Assembly: GCA_030760725.1 (NCBI GenBank)
Contig: JASWHV010000011.1
Location: 82,437,765 to 82,501,764, forward strand
Direction: 5' to 3'
Source of the DNA: Neostapfia colusana
Taxonomy: Eukaryota > Streptophyta > Magnoliopsida > Poales > Poaceae
Length of the DNA stretch: 64,000 nucleotides
The position numbers were made by a program, and so were the translations under genes. Of the stretch, positions 45,692 through 56,419 are shown in pieces. The notes under the pieces are model-generated. The model made no database searches and had not been told where the DNA came from. It saw only the letters and a list, made by a program, of their open reading frames with translations. How positions within the stretch are numbered: the stretch's first letter is position 1; every line of letters begins with the position of its first letter.

Positions 45692-48600
45692 CTAAGAGTC
45701 CCCGGACTCCCGCTGGAACCTAGAGGCCACGAGGGCGGCCATGTCCCCGACTTCGGCCCTGGCAACTTCTTCCCGCTCGGCGACGGGGCCCAGTCTCACC
45801 GGCTCCAGAGAGAAGGAAGGGTCTTGACTCCGGAAGCACGCCAGGACGTGTGTAGCGACCTCCTTCGCCAGGCACCGTCCCTCCGCCTCAAGCTCGTCAG
45901 CGATCACAGCTTTGAGCCTGCCCAACGTGGCGCCGATGGACTCAAGCGCCGGGATTGCCTCAGCCACCTCCTGCGCCGAAGCCTCCGTCCTCACTGGGCT
46001 GAAACTAAGGGGAACCAGGGCGGACCCTGCCTCACCGACGAAGCTCCAGACCGCTCGGGCCTCGACAGACCGCGAAGCCTGGAGCTTCTCCACCTCTTGG
46101 CGAGCCGCCATCTCATGATCCAGCGCCGCCGGGCGCTCCCGGGAGGTCTGCTCTTCCATCGCGGCAACAACCGACTCCCGAAGCCCCAGCTCCTCGGCCC
46201 GGGACTTCAGCTTGCCGTCGCTGGCCTCCAGCCGTGCGGCGAGCTTCTTCTCCTCGGCCGCCACATCGCGCTCTCGATCCGCGATGGCACACTCACGATG
46301 CGCCACCTGCAACCACAGCTCCTCCACGTCAGTGGAGCGCGCCTCGGCCCTGGCGTGAGCTTCGCGGGTCTCTTGGCGGAGCCGCCGGGTCTCGGAGCCC
46401 AGGCGGTTGACGGCCCTCTTCTGAGCGTCGAACAGCGCATCCATGGCATCAAGCCTCGACTGCCTCGAGTCGAGCTCTGCCCGAGCCTCCTGAGTCCGCT
46501 GCTTCAGGAGATGCCCCCAGCCGAGGAGGCGGTCCCTCACTCCAGCCAGCACCTCCCGCTCTCGCTCTAGGGCAGCCTGGACCTGCCGAACGCCAGCCTG
46601 GGCAAGCCCCAAGGCATCCGCTAGGGGCAGCGGGGCGGCGGAGGCCGAAGCCGCGCCCCCGACCTCCTCCATCACGTCCTTGACCGAGGGAGATGCCGGT
46701 GCCTCGGCAACCGTAGTGAGGCGCCAATCTGGGGAAGCCGGAGGGCCAACAGCACCGGAAGGTCGGGAGTCGCCGGCCGGCTTCGCCAAGCCCTCGACAG
46801 CCACCGGCTTCCGAATTGGCGAAGGGGGACGAGCGGGTGCTGCCGCCGCCGCCGCGGGGGATGGTCCCGCCGGCATAGAAGAAGCCCCCGCCGACTTGGG
46901 GGCCGTCGGAGCCGCCGCAGCTCCCGGACGCTGCGGTGCAAAACCTCCGCTAGCCGGAGATGGCCGGGGAACAGACTTGCCCCCGGTAGCCGATGAGTCC
47001 CTGCCGACATAAGAAGCTCTCAGGCTAAGAAAGGAGAAAAGAACGCTAGTTCTAAAATCCGGAAAGAGCAACACTTACCGAGGGACATGAGTGCTCCAAC
47101 GGGCATGGAGCCCCGGCTTCCGAGCCAGAACAGAACCACAGGAGCCTGCCGCCGGCGCCTGCGCCTGCGCCGCGGGTACCCAGACTGGCGGTGTGGGAGG
47201 CAGAGCAGTAGGGCCCCCGTTGGTGGTGCCCCTAGCACTGCTCGCTGATCCGGCTCCTGAGGCCCGGGGCACCTGCGTCCCCAGATGAGTCCCAGCGCTG
47301 CTTCTTCCGGCGCCGCTACTTGCCGAGCCTGCAGCCGGGACGCTCGCTGGCTGTGGCGCCTGAGCCCTTGGCTCACCCCCGGGCATCGCCCCACCGGCGT
47401 CCCTCCTTGAAGCTCCTCCGCCTGAAGAAGGAAGGCGGGACGCCCGGAGCTCCTCGGACCGCCGCTGTCCCAGAGGAGCCCCGTCGGTGCTGGAGACCCG
47501 AGGTCTCTTTGGGTCGCCGCCCGACGAACCAGCGCCTCCGGGAGATGGGTGCAAGGGTACCCCGGCCCCCTGACCCGGCGCAAACGACGCCCTCGGAGGG
47601 GACCAGGCGTGTTTCTTCTTCGGCTGCCTGGGGGCCGGCTCCTTACCATTCCCCTTGTCGACGGTCCGAGCTCCGTCGACCCTCGGTGCGGGTTGGGCAG
47701 CAGCTGACGCCTTGCGCTCCGCCCCAGAGCGCTCGACCTCGGGGATCGAGATCCCCCGGAAGGCATCCCCAACCTGACGCACGGCGATCCCGATGTCGTC
47801 GAGGTTCGGCATTTTCCGCAGCAACTCCGCCCTACACTGCGGCTCCAAGAAAAGGGGAGTGCAGGAGGCCGGGAAAGTGAGGTCACCACCGGTGACAAAG
47901 TCGCTGCTCACCCTGGCCACCATCTCGTACAACACCTCCTCAGGTGGGTCGGAGCCGAGACCCGTCTCCAGCCTGGTGCAGTCGTGCTCGCCGGTGTAGT
48001 ACCACGCCGGGCGGTTGCGCTGTTGCAAGGGCGCAATACGGCGTGACAGGAAGTCTATCAGCACCATCAGGGACGTCAGCCCCTCGTTGGCCAGGAACCG
48101 GATCCGCTCCAAGACCGGCGCGTACTCCGGCTCCAGCTCCGGGATCTCCTCCCATAAGCGACGCTCGGTGGTCGGGCCAGCAGTTGGCAGCTGCAGGCGA
48201 TCATGCTCGTCGGTCTGCACGATCACCCAGTTTTCCCTCCAGTTTTCCCACCTCGCTGCGCCGAAAGGTAGAAGGTACCCAGAGGCCTTCGGATCCTTGC
48301 AGCGATGCTGGAAGTAGTACGCCCCCAGCTGATTCTTCGAGCTGCGCCCGGTCGTCCGCAATACGAAGAAGTAGCGAAAGAGCGTCACTGAAGCGTGCAC
48401 CCCCACGAACATCTCGCAGAAGTACACAAAGACGGCGGTCATCACGAAGGAGTTGGGGGAGAGGTGATGGAGCTGGAGACCGTATGTCTCCAGCAGCGTC
48501 ACGAAAAAGGAAGAAATCGGCGGGACAAACCCCGCCATGGTGTAGGCGGTGAAGAAGACTATCTCCCCCTTCTCCAGGAGCAGGGGGAGAGATCTCTGCC

Positions 48601-48703
48601 GGAGCCAGCGCTTCTGCTCCTCCGCGTGCCAGCCCAGCAGCCTGCGCACTGTCTCGAGCTCGGCCGACCGAGCGAGACACGGCCGAGGCAAGTTGGAAGC
48701 CAT
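45692..48703 (-). CDS. Complete two-exon antisense accessory gene of element B (977 aa)
   Basis: Exon 1 runs 48703-47079, a 78-nt intron spans 47078-47001, and exon 2 runs 47000-45692. The joined frame has no stop until 45692. I chose ATG 48701-48703 (MASN), shared with copies A and A', over an upstream in-frame ATG at 48751. Residues ~40-230 form a hydrophobic-rich domain (GFVPPISSFF, LETYGLQLHHLSPNS, FCEMFVGVHAS) like the family Pfam calls putative gypsy type transposon (PF04195, from memory). A Pro/Ala/Gly-rich middle follows, then a long Glu/Arg/Ala coiled coil (~720-900). It is antisense to pol. No catalytic motif is visible. Its role is unknown; a structural or RNA/particle-binding role would be speculation. 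Confidence 0.82.
47001..47078 (-). other. Intron of the antisense gene in element B (78 nt, phase 2)
   Basis: The minus strand reads GTAAGTGTTGCTC at the donor and TTATGTCGGCAG at the acceptor. It is in the same codon phase as the 79-nt intron at 171-249, and removal fuses the two long frames exactly. Confidence 0.82.
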
Positions 48704-49207
48704 GGAAGATGGAAGCTCAAGAACAGGGAAGTCAAGGGCGCAAGAGCTCAAGAAAACAAGGAAGATTCAAGCGCAGGGAAGTGCGAAGGGAAGCCGCGAT
48801 GCAGGTGAGATCCCCTTTTAAACTTCCCAGGCATGATTCAAAGCAATTCGAAACTCTTCGAATACGCTGCTTGGGACAACCGCTTCAGCTCCAAGACTGA
48901 GCATCGATGACAAGGGGACCCAAGCCGTCCAGCTGAAGTGGTGGGCCAAGAAGTCAGTCTCCCATGGAGACGAGCCGGCAGGACGCTTCGGCGGTTCCTG
49001 AAAAGGCGCTGCGACGTGCAGAAGTGGCAGCCTTGGGAACCACTGCAGTAAAAGCAGCCATCAAGTGGGGCACACGCTCCCACGATCCCGTGACTGTTTT
49101 TGCTCCGGCAACGGTCAATGCGGGTCTTCGAGAAGGTGCACGGAGTAGAAGAGACGGGGGCCCCACCTCGGGCTCGTTATCTTCCCCGAGATGGGCCCGG
49201 GGGCCAC
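48704..49207. other. Antisense gene promoter region and polypurine tract of element B
   Basis: No gene is seen. GTTTAAAAGG on the minus strand (48815-48824) lies about 110 bp upstream of the antisense ATG and is a candidate TATA element. The region ends GAGATGGGCCCGGGGGCCAC before the LTR. Confidence 0.55.
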
Positions 49208-49279
49208 TGTCGGTACCCTCAATATGGGGTACCCCCGCGCACAGGGGAAACTACCTAAGGACCTTGCGCCTCTCCGTGG

Positions 49280-49590
49280 GGAGAGCTCCGAGGGCGCCAC
49301 GTGTCCAGCGGGGCCGGACCTCCCTCTCCTCAGAGGATAGCTCCGGGCCCGCCACGTGGCCAACAGAGCCGGACCTCCCCCCTCCGCGGGGAGAGCTCCG
49401 AAGGCTCCACGTGTCCAGCGGAGCCGGACCTCCCTCTCCTCAAAGGAGGGCTCTGGGCCCGCCACGTGGTCGGCAGAGCCGGACCTTCCCCCTCCGCGGG
49501 GACAGCCCCGAAGGCTCCACATGTCCAGCGGGGCCAGACCTCTCCCTCTCCTCAGAGGAGAGCTCCGGGCCCACCACGTGGCCAGCGGAA
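49280..49590 (+). promoter_or_regulatory. G-box tandem array in U3 of the element B LTR
   Basis: Six units about 55 bp apart alternate CCACGTGTCC and CCACGTGGCC-type cores. It is the cleanest copy of the module in this window. Confidence 0.65.
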
Positions 49591-49980
49591 CACCTGCCCC
49601 CGCACGGTAGGCAGCAAGAGTTAAGACGCGACATACCTTGCCCGTACAAGGTATTCAAGACCCGCGCCTTCCCAAGGCGCGGAGACGCGGAGCATGCCTC
49701 TGTCAGGTGCCGTTGCGCCCAATCACATCGCAGTGAAGGCTGGCACGCCACGTCAGAGGTTGTACACCAATAAACATAGCGACAAGACATCCCCTGCCGC
49801 CCCTGCCATCATCAACCACTAACTAGCTTGCGGCATGGGCAGGGCGGCAGAACGAAGACTTAGAAGCCCTCGCCAGAGACAACTGCCGGCATAACCGCGG
49901 ATACGGTAGATGGCAGGCAATCTCCCCGGGACCACTTGTCGGGTCCCGGGCCCACCTTGTAAGCCACCCGAGCCTTGGAC

Positions 49981-49988
49981 TATAAAAG
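49981..49988 (+). promoter_or_regulatory. TATA box of the element B LTR
   Basis: TATAAAAG followed by ACTCGGGTAGG, about 390 bp downstream of the G-box array. Confidence 0.65.
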
Positions 49989-50265
49989 ACTCGGGTAGGC
50001 AACGTTAGCAAGGGTTCGCCTTTTACACACTCTCACGCAGGGTTCGCTCCTGAGCACCAAGCAATAAAATGAGCATCTCTGCTCACCGTGGACGTAGGGT
50101 TTTACGCTCCGGCGGCCTGAACCACGTAAAAATCCCTGTGTGAAGCTTCTCCTTCAATCGTCCCTAACGCGTGAGCTCTCCGTGAGTGACTAGCCCCTCT
50201 GAAAAAGAACCTCCATGGGCTGCCCAGAGAAGGTCTGGGGGAAGTGTCGACAACACACTTCGACA

Positions 50266-50989
50266 GTTCCTAATAACAATTATATCATTAAATAGCAATC
50301 CATTCTCAAACTCATATGGGTAGGAAGTTAGGAACGAGTTCACCTGCTGATTTAGTAACCGTGCTCGTGATCTTGTGATTGGTTCTTGTATATCAATGTG
50401 AGTATCTACTGTTGTGATGTCCTCATCATCCTCCCCCTCTTGAATCGGAGTCGTCCTCGACTCAAGATCATCTTCTTCTCTCAAGTATGGTCGTAAATCT
50501 GAAATGTTAAATGTGGGACTAACCCCAAAATCAGGAGGCAACTCAAGCTTATATGCATTGTCATTGATCTTTTCAACAATCTTAAAAGGACCAGCAGCAT
50601 GTGGCATAAGTTTAGATTTTTCTCAAGTGAGGGAATCGTTCTTTTCTCAAATGTAGCCATACCAAGTCCCCTTGTTCAAGTTATACTTCTTTTCTACCTT
50701 TACTACCAAAAATTCTATTCTTCTCATTCATCCTTTCAATATTTCTCTTTGCAGTTTCATGCATCTTAAGAATGAATTCAGAGCGTTGTGTAGCATCCAA
50801 ATTTATAGTTTCAGAAGGAGGCAAAGGTAATAAATCAATAGGAGCACGGGGATTGAAACCATACACTACCTGGAATGGGTTTACCTTTGTAGTAGAGTGA
50901 ACTGACCTATTGTAAGCAAATTCTATATGTGGTAAACAATCATCCCAACCCTTTAAATTTGTTTTTAAAACAGCCCGCAACATAGTGGA
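50266..50989 (-). pseudogene. Integrase C-terminal fragment of another gypsy element
   Basis: On the minus strand, 50983-50681 encodes WDDCLPHIEFAYNRSVHS and NPFQVVYGFNPRAP, the segment after the catalytic Glu. After a stop and frame change, the frame from about 50607 carries GPFKIVEKINDNAYKLELP and FNISDLRPYL, the integrase C-terminal barrel, then an acidic tail (EEDDLE, EGEDDEDI) and PITRSRARLLN. It differs from the Tat and Tekay-like integrases here; a CRM-like or Reina-like chromovirus is possible but unproven. It is cut on both sides, by LTR B at 50265 and by inverted D LTR at about 50990. Confidence 0.7.
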
Positions 50990-51530
50990 TAGAGTGAGCT
51001 ACATATCATATTTTTCTCGCACTTGCTGAGTACATCATTGTACTCAAACTTGCATTATTATTTCATCATCAGCAACAGGAGAAGATTATTATGAAGACCA
51101 AGTGGAGCATTAGGCATGTAAATCTATTCTCAACCTTGCCTGTGGGGATGGAGTAGAGATGGAGCCACTGCTGCCTAGAATTGCTTCCGCATTAGTTAAA
51201 TTGCTTCTGCATTAGTTAGAAGACTTCCACTGCATAGAAATAAGAATTCTGTTGTGAGCATGAGTCCAAGACTCATGAAACATTGTAAATAAACTCTGTT
51301 ATTCGTGGTTATATATATTCTAAATTCAGTTTGTGGAAAATATGTGTATGTGTGATGAACATCCTGGGCACACATATGCATCAGTTCTCAGTTATGTGGT
51401 TTTCTACAGAATTGAGTGCGTCACAGAGATCTTAGCAAGACTGGGTTTGTGAATGAGGTAGCATAATATGGTGGTTTACTTGCCGTAGATCTAAGGACCG
51501 GTTCATGCGAGCACATGCCAGGATGACTGC
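50990..51530 (+). mobile_element. Inverted outer end of the D left LTR plus about 105 bp of its flank
   Basis: 50990-51425 is the reverse complement of LTR positions 59308-59712. 51426-51530 is the reverse complement of the D-family LTR sequence that should flank the insertion (compare 52272-52380). Direct LTR sequence resumes at 51531. The bases next to the LTR edge (51426-51430, GAGAT, i.e. ATCTC inverted) match ATCTC at 62464, the target duplication. Confidence 0.7.
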
Positions 51531-53233
51531 AGAAAGCAAAGTTATTTATCAAAAAACACGATAAAACATCAACTCATCTTTAAGTGAATGTAATCCCAAC
51601 ATGTATTAAAATACCAATCATACCTCCATTATATTCATTACCTTCCATGTCACAACCAGACATCAATCAACCTCATTCTTGCTCACGAATACCTCCTCGT
51701 ATTCGCTACCATTTCACCTCATAAACAACTTCGTCTCCCACCGAGACTAACCCTTGTTGCCATGACTCAACAGTCATGCAACCCATCTTATCACCCGGAC
51801 TCAACAGTCCCGAAAACCAAACCAAAACCAAACCATAACTAATAACCATATCCAATCATCATCCCAACTAATCATGGAAGTTGGTCAGTCGCTCGTGACC
51901 GTAAGCTCGGCTATCATGATAGTTTTAAGACTCTGCAGAGTTTGCACCTCTTTACCCACGAGTTTGTGATTTCGTCACCCGTCGGTGACTGCAGAACCTC
52001 TATTATACCAGTACACAATCGTCGGTGTATGGCCAAGAGATCACAAAATAGCCTTTACAAAGGGGCTACTAGATGTACGGACTCACTAAGGTTTCACCGG
52101 CAGGCTAGAATCTCCAATTCTCCCACCCACGGGCCCACTCTTGTGCCATGCAGTTCCCAGGGCAGTCATCACTTGACTCCCATTCCCCGCGCCTTCCACG
52201 GTCCATAACAATCTAGCAACTTACCTAATTACTCAGCTAAGCCGCACCTATACTTGGACTTGTGGTGGCACTGTTATCCTGGCATGTGCTCGCATGAACC
52301 GGTACTTAGATCTACGGTAAGTAAACCACCATCTCATACTATCTCATTCACAAACCCAGTCTTGCCTAGATCTCCCTCCGATCCATGTTTATTAATAACA
52401 TCAGTTTTCTCATTATCATTACGAGTGCAGTTAGCTAGACACATCTATCTCGCTTCCTAATTCCCATGGACTCAGCGAAGCATAAAAGTAAAAACCATAC
52501 CCGACTCATAAACTTCACTGACGACAAGGGTGGTTTAACCAAAACTAGTAAACTCCGATAAAAGGGTTTCTCATCATGTTTGACTCAGCACACACACTTT
52601 TTCGCAAAACAAAATAGTTTTTCCCAAAACATAGGATCAATATGGTCAAGGGGCACTTGCCTTGTTCTTGTGGTTCCGGTTGCTCTTGGATCTCGAAACC
52701 TTGTTGTTGCAGCTCGTCGTAGACAGCTCCCTGAGCTTGTTCTGCTATACAGGATCACGCACATACAAGATCCCCAACAATCAATATCATGCACAAACTT
52801 TAACTAGATGCGATGATGCATATGTAAGCTATCCTATAATCAGTTTTATTAGATCGGTTTGTACGTGTTCTTGTATGATTTTATGATGAACAGAGGTGTT
52901 CGGATCAAATGTGGACATGGCGATGACCTTGTCTTTAGATCAAACCGATCAACAAGTGATCTGTTCATGAGAAACCTTCTGTTCAAAAGAAAACGAAGAA
53001 CAGATGCAAAGAAAACACGATGATGTCGTAAGGTGGTATTGGAGACCTACCTTACGTTCTTCTTGGTCTCAGGGTCCTTCTCTGATCAGACAGATCGTTG
53101 GGCTCCCTTCCGGCGATTTTTCTCGACTGAACTCCGGCGATGGGCTTACTCGGCGAGTTGGGGGCTAGGGCTCTAAATCGTCGGCTTAGAAGTTGAAAAA
53201 GATGTTCGTAGTTTCGGCCAAGGGTTCTGGGTT

Positions 53234-53242
53234 CTATTTATA
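53234..53242 (-). promoter_or_regulatory. TATA box of the D 3' LTR
   Basis: TATAAATAG followed by AACCC, about 200 bp downstream (in the element's sense) of the G-box array. Confidence 0.6.
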
Positions 53243-53439
53243 CTCGGGAGAAGAAGAGTACAAATCTGATTGGACTTCAAATAAGAGTTCTATACAGATT
53301 GTCGTTGAATCTTTATGACTTATGTTTAGTTGATTTGGTGCGGTAACATTGTGGAATTCAGGTCGGTTTCTTCTCCGTACCGATATTTCTACGCATACAG
53401 AATCCAAAAACCGCTCCAGAACTCGTTACCTCCGCGGTG

Positions 53440-54120
53440 ATGAGCCCCGCAAGCTCCACGTATCCACTGGGGCCTGGTCTCTCCCTTTCCGCAGAGACGA
53501 GCTCCGGTTGTGCTGCGTGTCAAGCGAGCGAGACCTCCCTCTCCTTCGGAGGTGAGCTCCGCGTGCGCCACGTATTCTGGTGGTCGGGACCTCCTCTCTA
53601 TTCGGAGGTGGCTCCGCGCACACCAAGTGTCAGTGCCGGATCTTCCCTCTCTTTGGAGGTGGCTCCGGGTGTGCCACGTATTCATTTCGGACTTCCCTCT
53701 CTTCGGAGGTGAGCTCCGTGAATGCCACGCGTCAAGTAGCGCCGGACTTCCTTTCTTCTCAGAGACGAGCTCTGAGGTTAACACGTGTCCCACAGTGACG
53801 GACCTCCCGGAGATAAGCTCCGGTGGCGACACGTGTCCAATAGAACCGGACCTCTTGGAGGTGAGCTCCGAGATCGACACGTATCCCGCGCAACTGGTCG
53901 TCTGATTTCCGCGGTGACTAGTTTCGAAGGTGACACGTGTCCTGCGGGACTGCCTTCGCTTCTCCGCAGAGGCTAGCTCCGGGCGCAACACGTGCCCCAC
54001 AGGGTCGGACCTCTCCCCCTTTGCGGAGATGAGCCCCGAGCCTGCCACGTAGCCATTTTAGCGGCGGACCTCTCCCCACTTCGCAGGGATGAGCTCCGAA
54101 CACGCCACGTGGCCAGCGGG
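53440..54120 (-). promoter_or_regulatory. G-box tandem array in U3 of the D 3' LTR
   Basis: About thirteen cores at intervals of about 45-60 bp from 53457 to 54105. CACGTG occurs near 53771, 53832, 53935, 53989 and 54104, with CACGTA or CACGCG variants between. Flanking GAGCTCCG and CGGACCTC blocks match the Tat-family module. Confidence 0.65.
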
Positions 54121-54270
54121 CCGCGGGAGTTATCTTCGGCGCTCTCTGGGAACTGGATTCGGCTCTTATTGGCTATCTTTTTGATATTTTTCTCTATTCC
54201 CACTTCTTTTAAAATGTTTTCTCTACATGAAACATGAATACATGCAGAAACCAGAAATGAGGGTGTCACA

Positions 54271-54290
54271 AATCTACCCCCTTAAATTGA
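54271..54290 (-). other. Polypurine tract of element D
   Basis: The minus strand reads TTTAAGGGGGTAGATT directly before the 3' LTR, close to that of element E. Confidence 0.75.
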
Positions 54291-54319
54291 ATCTCGCCCT
54301 CGAGATTCGTTAGTAGTGA

Positions 54320-56419
54320 ATAGATGAGAAAATTCTGCCTTGATGTCTTCTTCACGCTCCCATGTGGCTTCGGCTTCGGTGTGATGGCTCCATTGTACCT
54401 TGCACCATCGGATCACTTTGTTCCTTGTGACCCTTTCCTTTACGCAAAATTCGGACAGGGTGCTCCGTATAAGTCAGGTCTTCTTGAAGTTCAAGCTCTT
54501 CCATTGGTATTTGCTCCTCTAGTACTCTCAAGCACTTCCTGAGCTGGGATACATGAAACACGTCATGTACGTCAGAGAGATATGTTGGGAGCTCAAGTTG
54601 ATAGTCTACTTCTCCTCGCTTGTCCAAAATCTTAAATGGTCCGATGTAGCGAGGTGCTAGCTTGCCTTTGACGTTGAAACGTCGTTGGCCACGGATAGGG
54701 GATACCTTAAGGTATACGAAGTCTCCTACTTCGAAGGTCAACTTCCTTCGCCTATTGTCCGCATAGCCTTTGTGTCATGATTGAGCAGCCTTTAAGTTCT
54801 CCCGTATCGTTTGGACTTGCTTTTCAGCTTCTTATAACACTTCGGGTCCAAACACCTTGTTCTCTCCGGTTTCATTCCAAAACAGCGGCGTTCTACACCG
54901 TCTACCATATAATGCTTCGAAAGGTGACACCTTCAAGCTAGCTTGATAGTTGTTGTTATAGGAGAATTCGGTGTACGGTAAACTCCTATCACAACTACGC
55001 CCACGTTTCAAGGCGCAAGCTCTCAACATGTCCTCCAAAATTTGGTTTGTCCTTTCGGTTTGCCCATCAGTTTGTGGGTGATAGGCGGAGCTAAAATCCT
55101 ATCATGTACCCATAGCTTTCTGCAGCTTCCTCCAGAATCTAGAGGTAAACTGAGAAACTCGATCTGAGACTATCCTCCTCGAGACTCTATGACGGCACAC
55201 GATCTGCTCCATGTACAACACGGCTAATTGTGCAACGTTGTACTTGGCCCTTATAGGGAGAAAATGGTCTGTTTTCGTTAATCGGTTCACGATAACTCAG
55301 ATGGAGTCATAACCGACTGAGTACGTGGCAATCCGACGATGAAATCCATACTGATGTCCTCCCACTTCCACTCGGGTACCTTCAAAGGTTGCAACAATCC
55401 AGCGGGTCTTTGATGTTCGGCCTTCACCCGTTGCATGTGTCGCATAGGGCAACGTATTCGGCTATATCCCTTTTCATACCATCCCACCAATAACAAGTCT
55501 TCAAATCCTTGTACATTTGGTACTTCCGGGATGTATGGAATAGGGTGAATCATGTGCCTCTTTTAATATAATGTCGCGGATGTGCTTCACGTTAGGCACA
55601 CAAATTCTTTTTCCTAGCCAAAGCGTACCCTTCTCATCTTCCTTGAAATCCTTCTCTATTTCTTGTCGGATCCTTTCCTTGATCTCCTTGATCTCCTCAT
55701 CCGTTGCTTGGCCATCTCTTATCTCTTGCTCCAATGAAGAGTGAATCTCCATCATTTCCATGTTGTTCAAGAATCCGAGTTGTAACCTTTCAAACTCCTT
55801 ACGTAGTTCGGGTGGTAGCTCCCGAACCGTGAGTTGGTGACATGCTCCCTTCCGGCTCAATGCATCAGCTACTACATTGACCTTTCCAGGGTGGTAGTTG
55901 ATTTCAACATCGTAATCCTTGATGAGTTCCAACTATCGACGTTGCCTCAAATTCAAGTCCGTTTGTGTAAATATACTTGAGGCTTTTGTGATCCGTATAG
56001 ATCTCACATCGATGACCAAGGATATAATGTCTCCAAATCTTCAATGCATGCACTACTGCTGCTAACTCCAAGTCATGTGTAGGATCATTAAGCTCGTGCT
56101 TCTTTAATTGTCGTGAGGCATAGGCTACCACTTGTTCTTTTTGCATGAGCACACATCCGAGTCCTTGTCTGGATGCGTGACAGTATGTGTCAAAGCTCTT
56201 GCTCACGTCCAGCAATACCAAAACCGGCGCTGTGGTTAGCCTTTTCTTGAGTTCCTCAAAACTTTCTTGGCATGCTGGTGTCCATCGAAAGGTTTTTCCC
56301 TTCGTTAGCAACTCCGTCATAGGCTTTGCTATCTTAGAGAAGTGCTTAATGAAGCGTCGGTAGTATCCAGCCTCCCAAGAAAACTCCGAATATTCCTCAC
56401 GTTTTGCGGTTGGTCCCAC
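54320..56419 (-). pseudogene. RNase H and integrase remnants of element D
   Basis: Pieces in several frames: 56419-55904 has the RT thumb/RNase H start, with CHASRQGLGCVL where CDAS is expected (catalytic Asp to His) and YTDHKSLKY. 55932-55501 is the RNase H to integrase linker. 55553-55287 is part of the zinc-binding region (WYEKGY, then HMQRVKAEHQRPAGLL) plus the start of the core (SMDFIVGLP). 55290-54832 has the integrase core, with VSDRVSQFTS in place of SDRGxQF. 54741-54352 has the C-terminal barrel (HVSQLRKCL) and, after a frame change, chromodomain-like EEDIKAEF. At least three frameshifts separate these. Confidence 0.78.

Larger units (their letters stand above)
43874..50265 (+). mobile_element. 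Tat-lineage element B, 3' half with 3' LTR
   Basis: In order it contains an integrase core (plus), a spacer with G-box module, a complete antisense gene (minus), the 3'-terminal region with purine-biased tract, and an LTR at 49208-50265. The 5' LTR, gag, protease, RT and RNase H are missing; the left end is cut where a D-family LTR inserted. Confidence 0.85.
49208..50265 (+). mobile_element. 3' LTR of element B (1058 bp)
   Basis: It begins TGTCGGTACC after the polypurine-like tract and ends CACTTCGACA. The TATA box TATAAAAG is at 49981-49988 and the G-box array at about 49280-49590, with CCACGTGTCC near 49300 and 49410 and CCACGTGG near 49353, 49465 and 49576. Confidence 0.85.
51531..54270 (-). 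mobile_element. 3' LTR of element D, directly oriented part
   Basis: It matches 59742-62463 throughout and ends GGGTGTCACA beside the polypurine tract. The likely TATA box is TATAAATAG at 53234-53242 (minus), and the G-box array is at 53440-54120. Short ORFs within are not genes. Confidence 0.85.
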
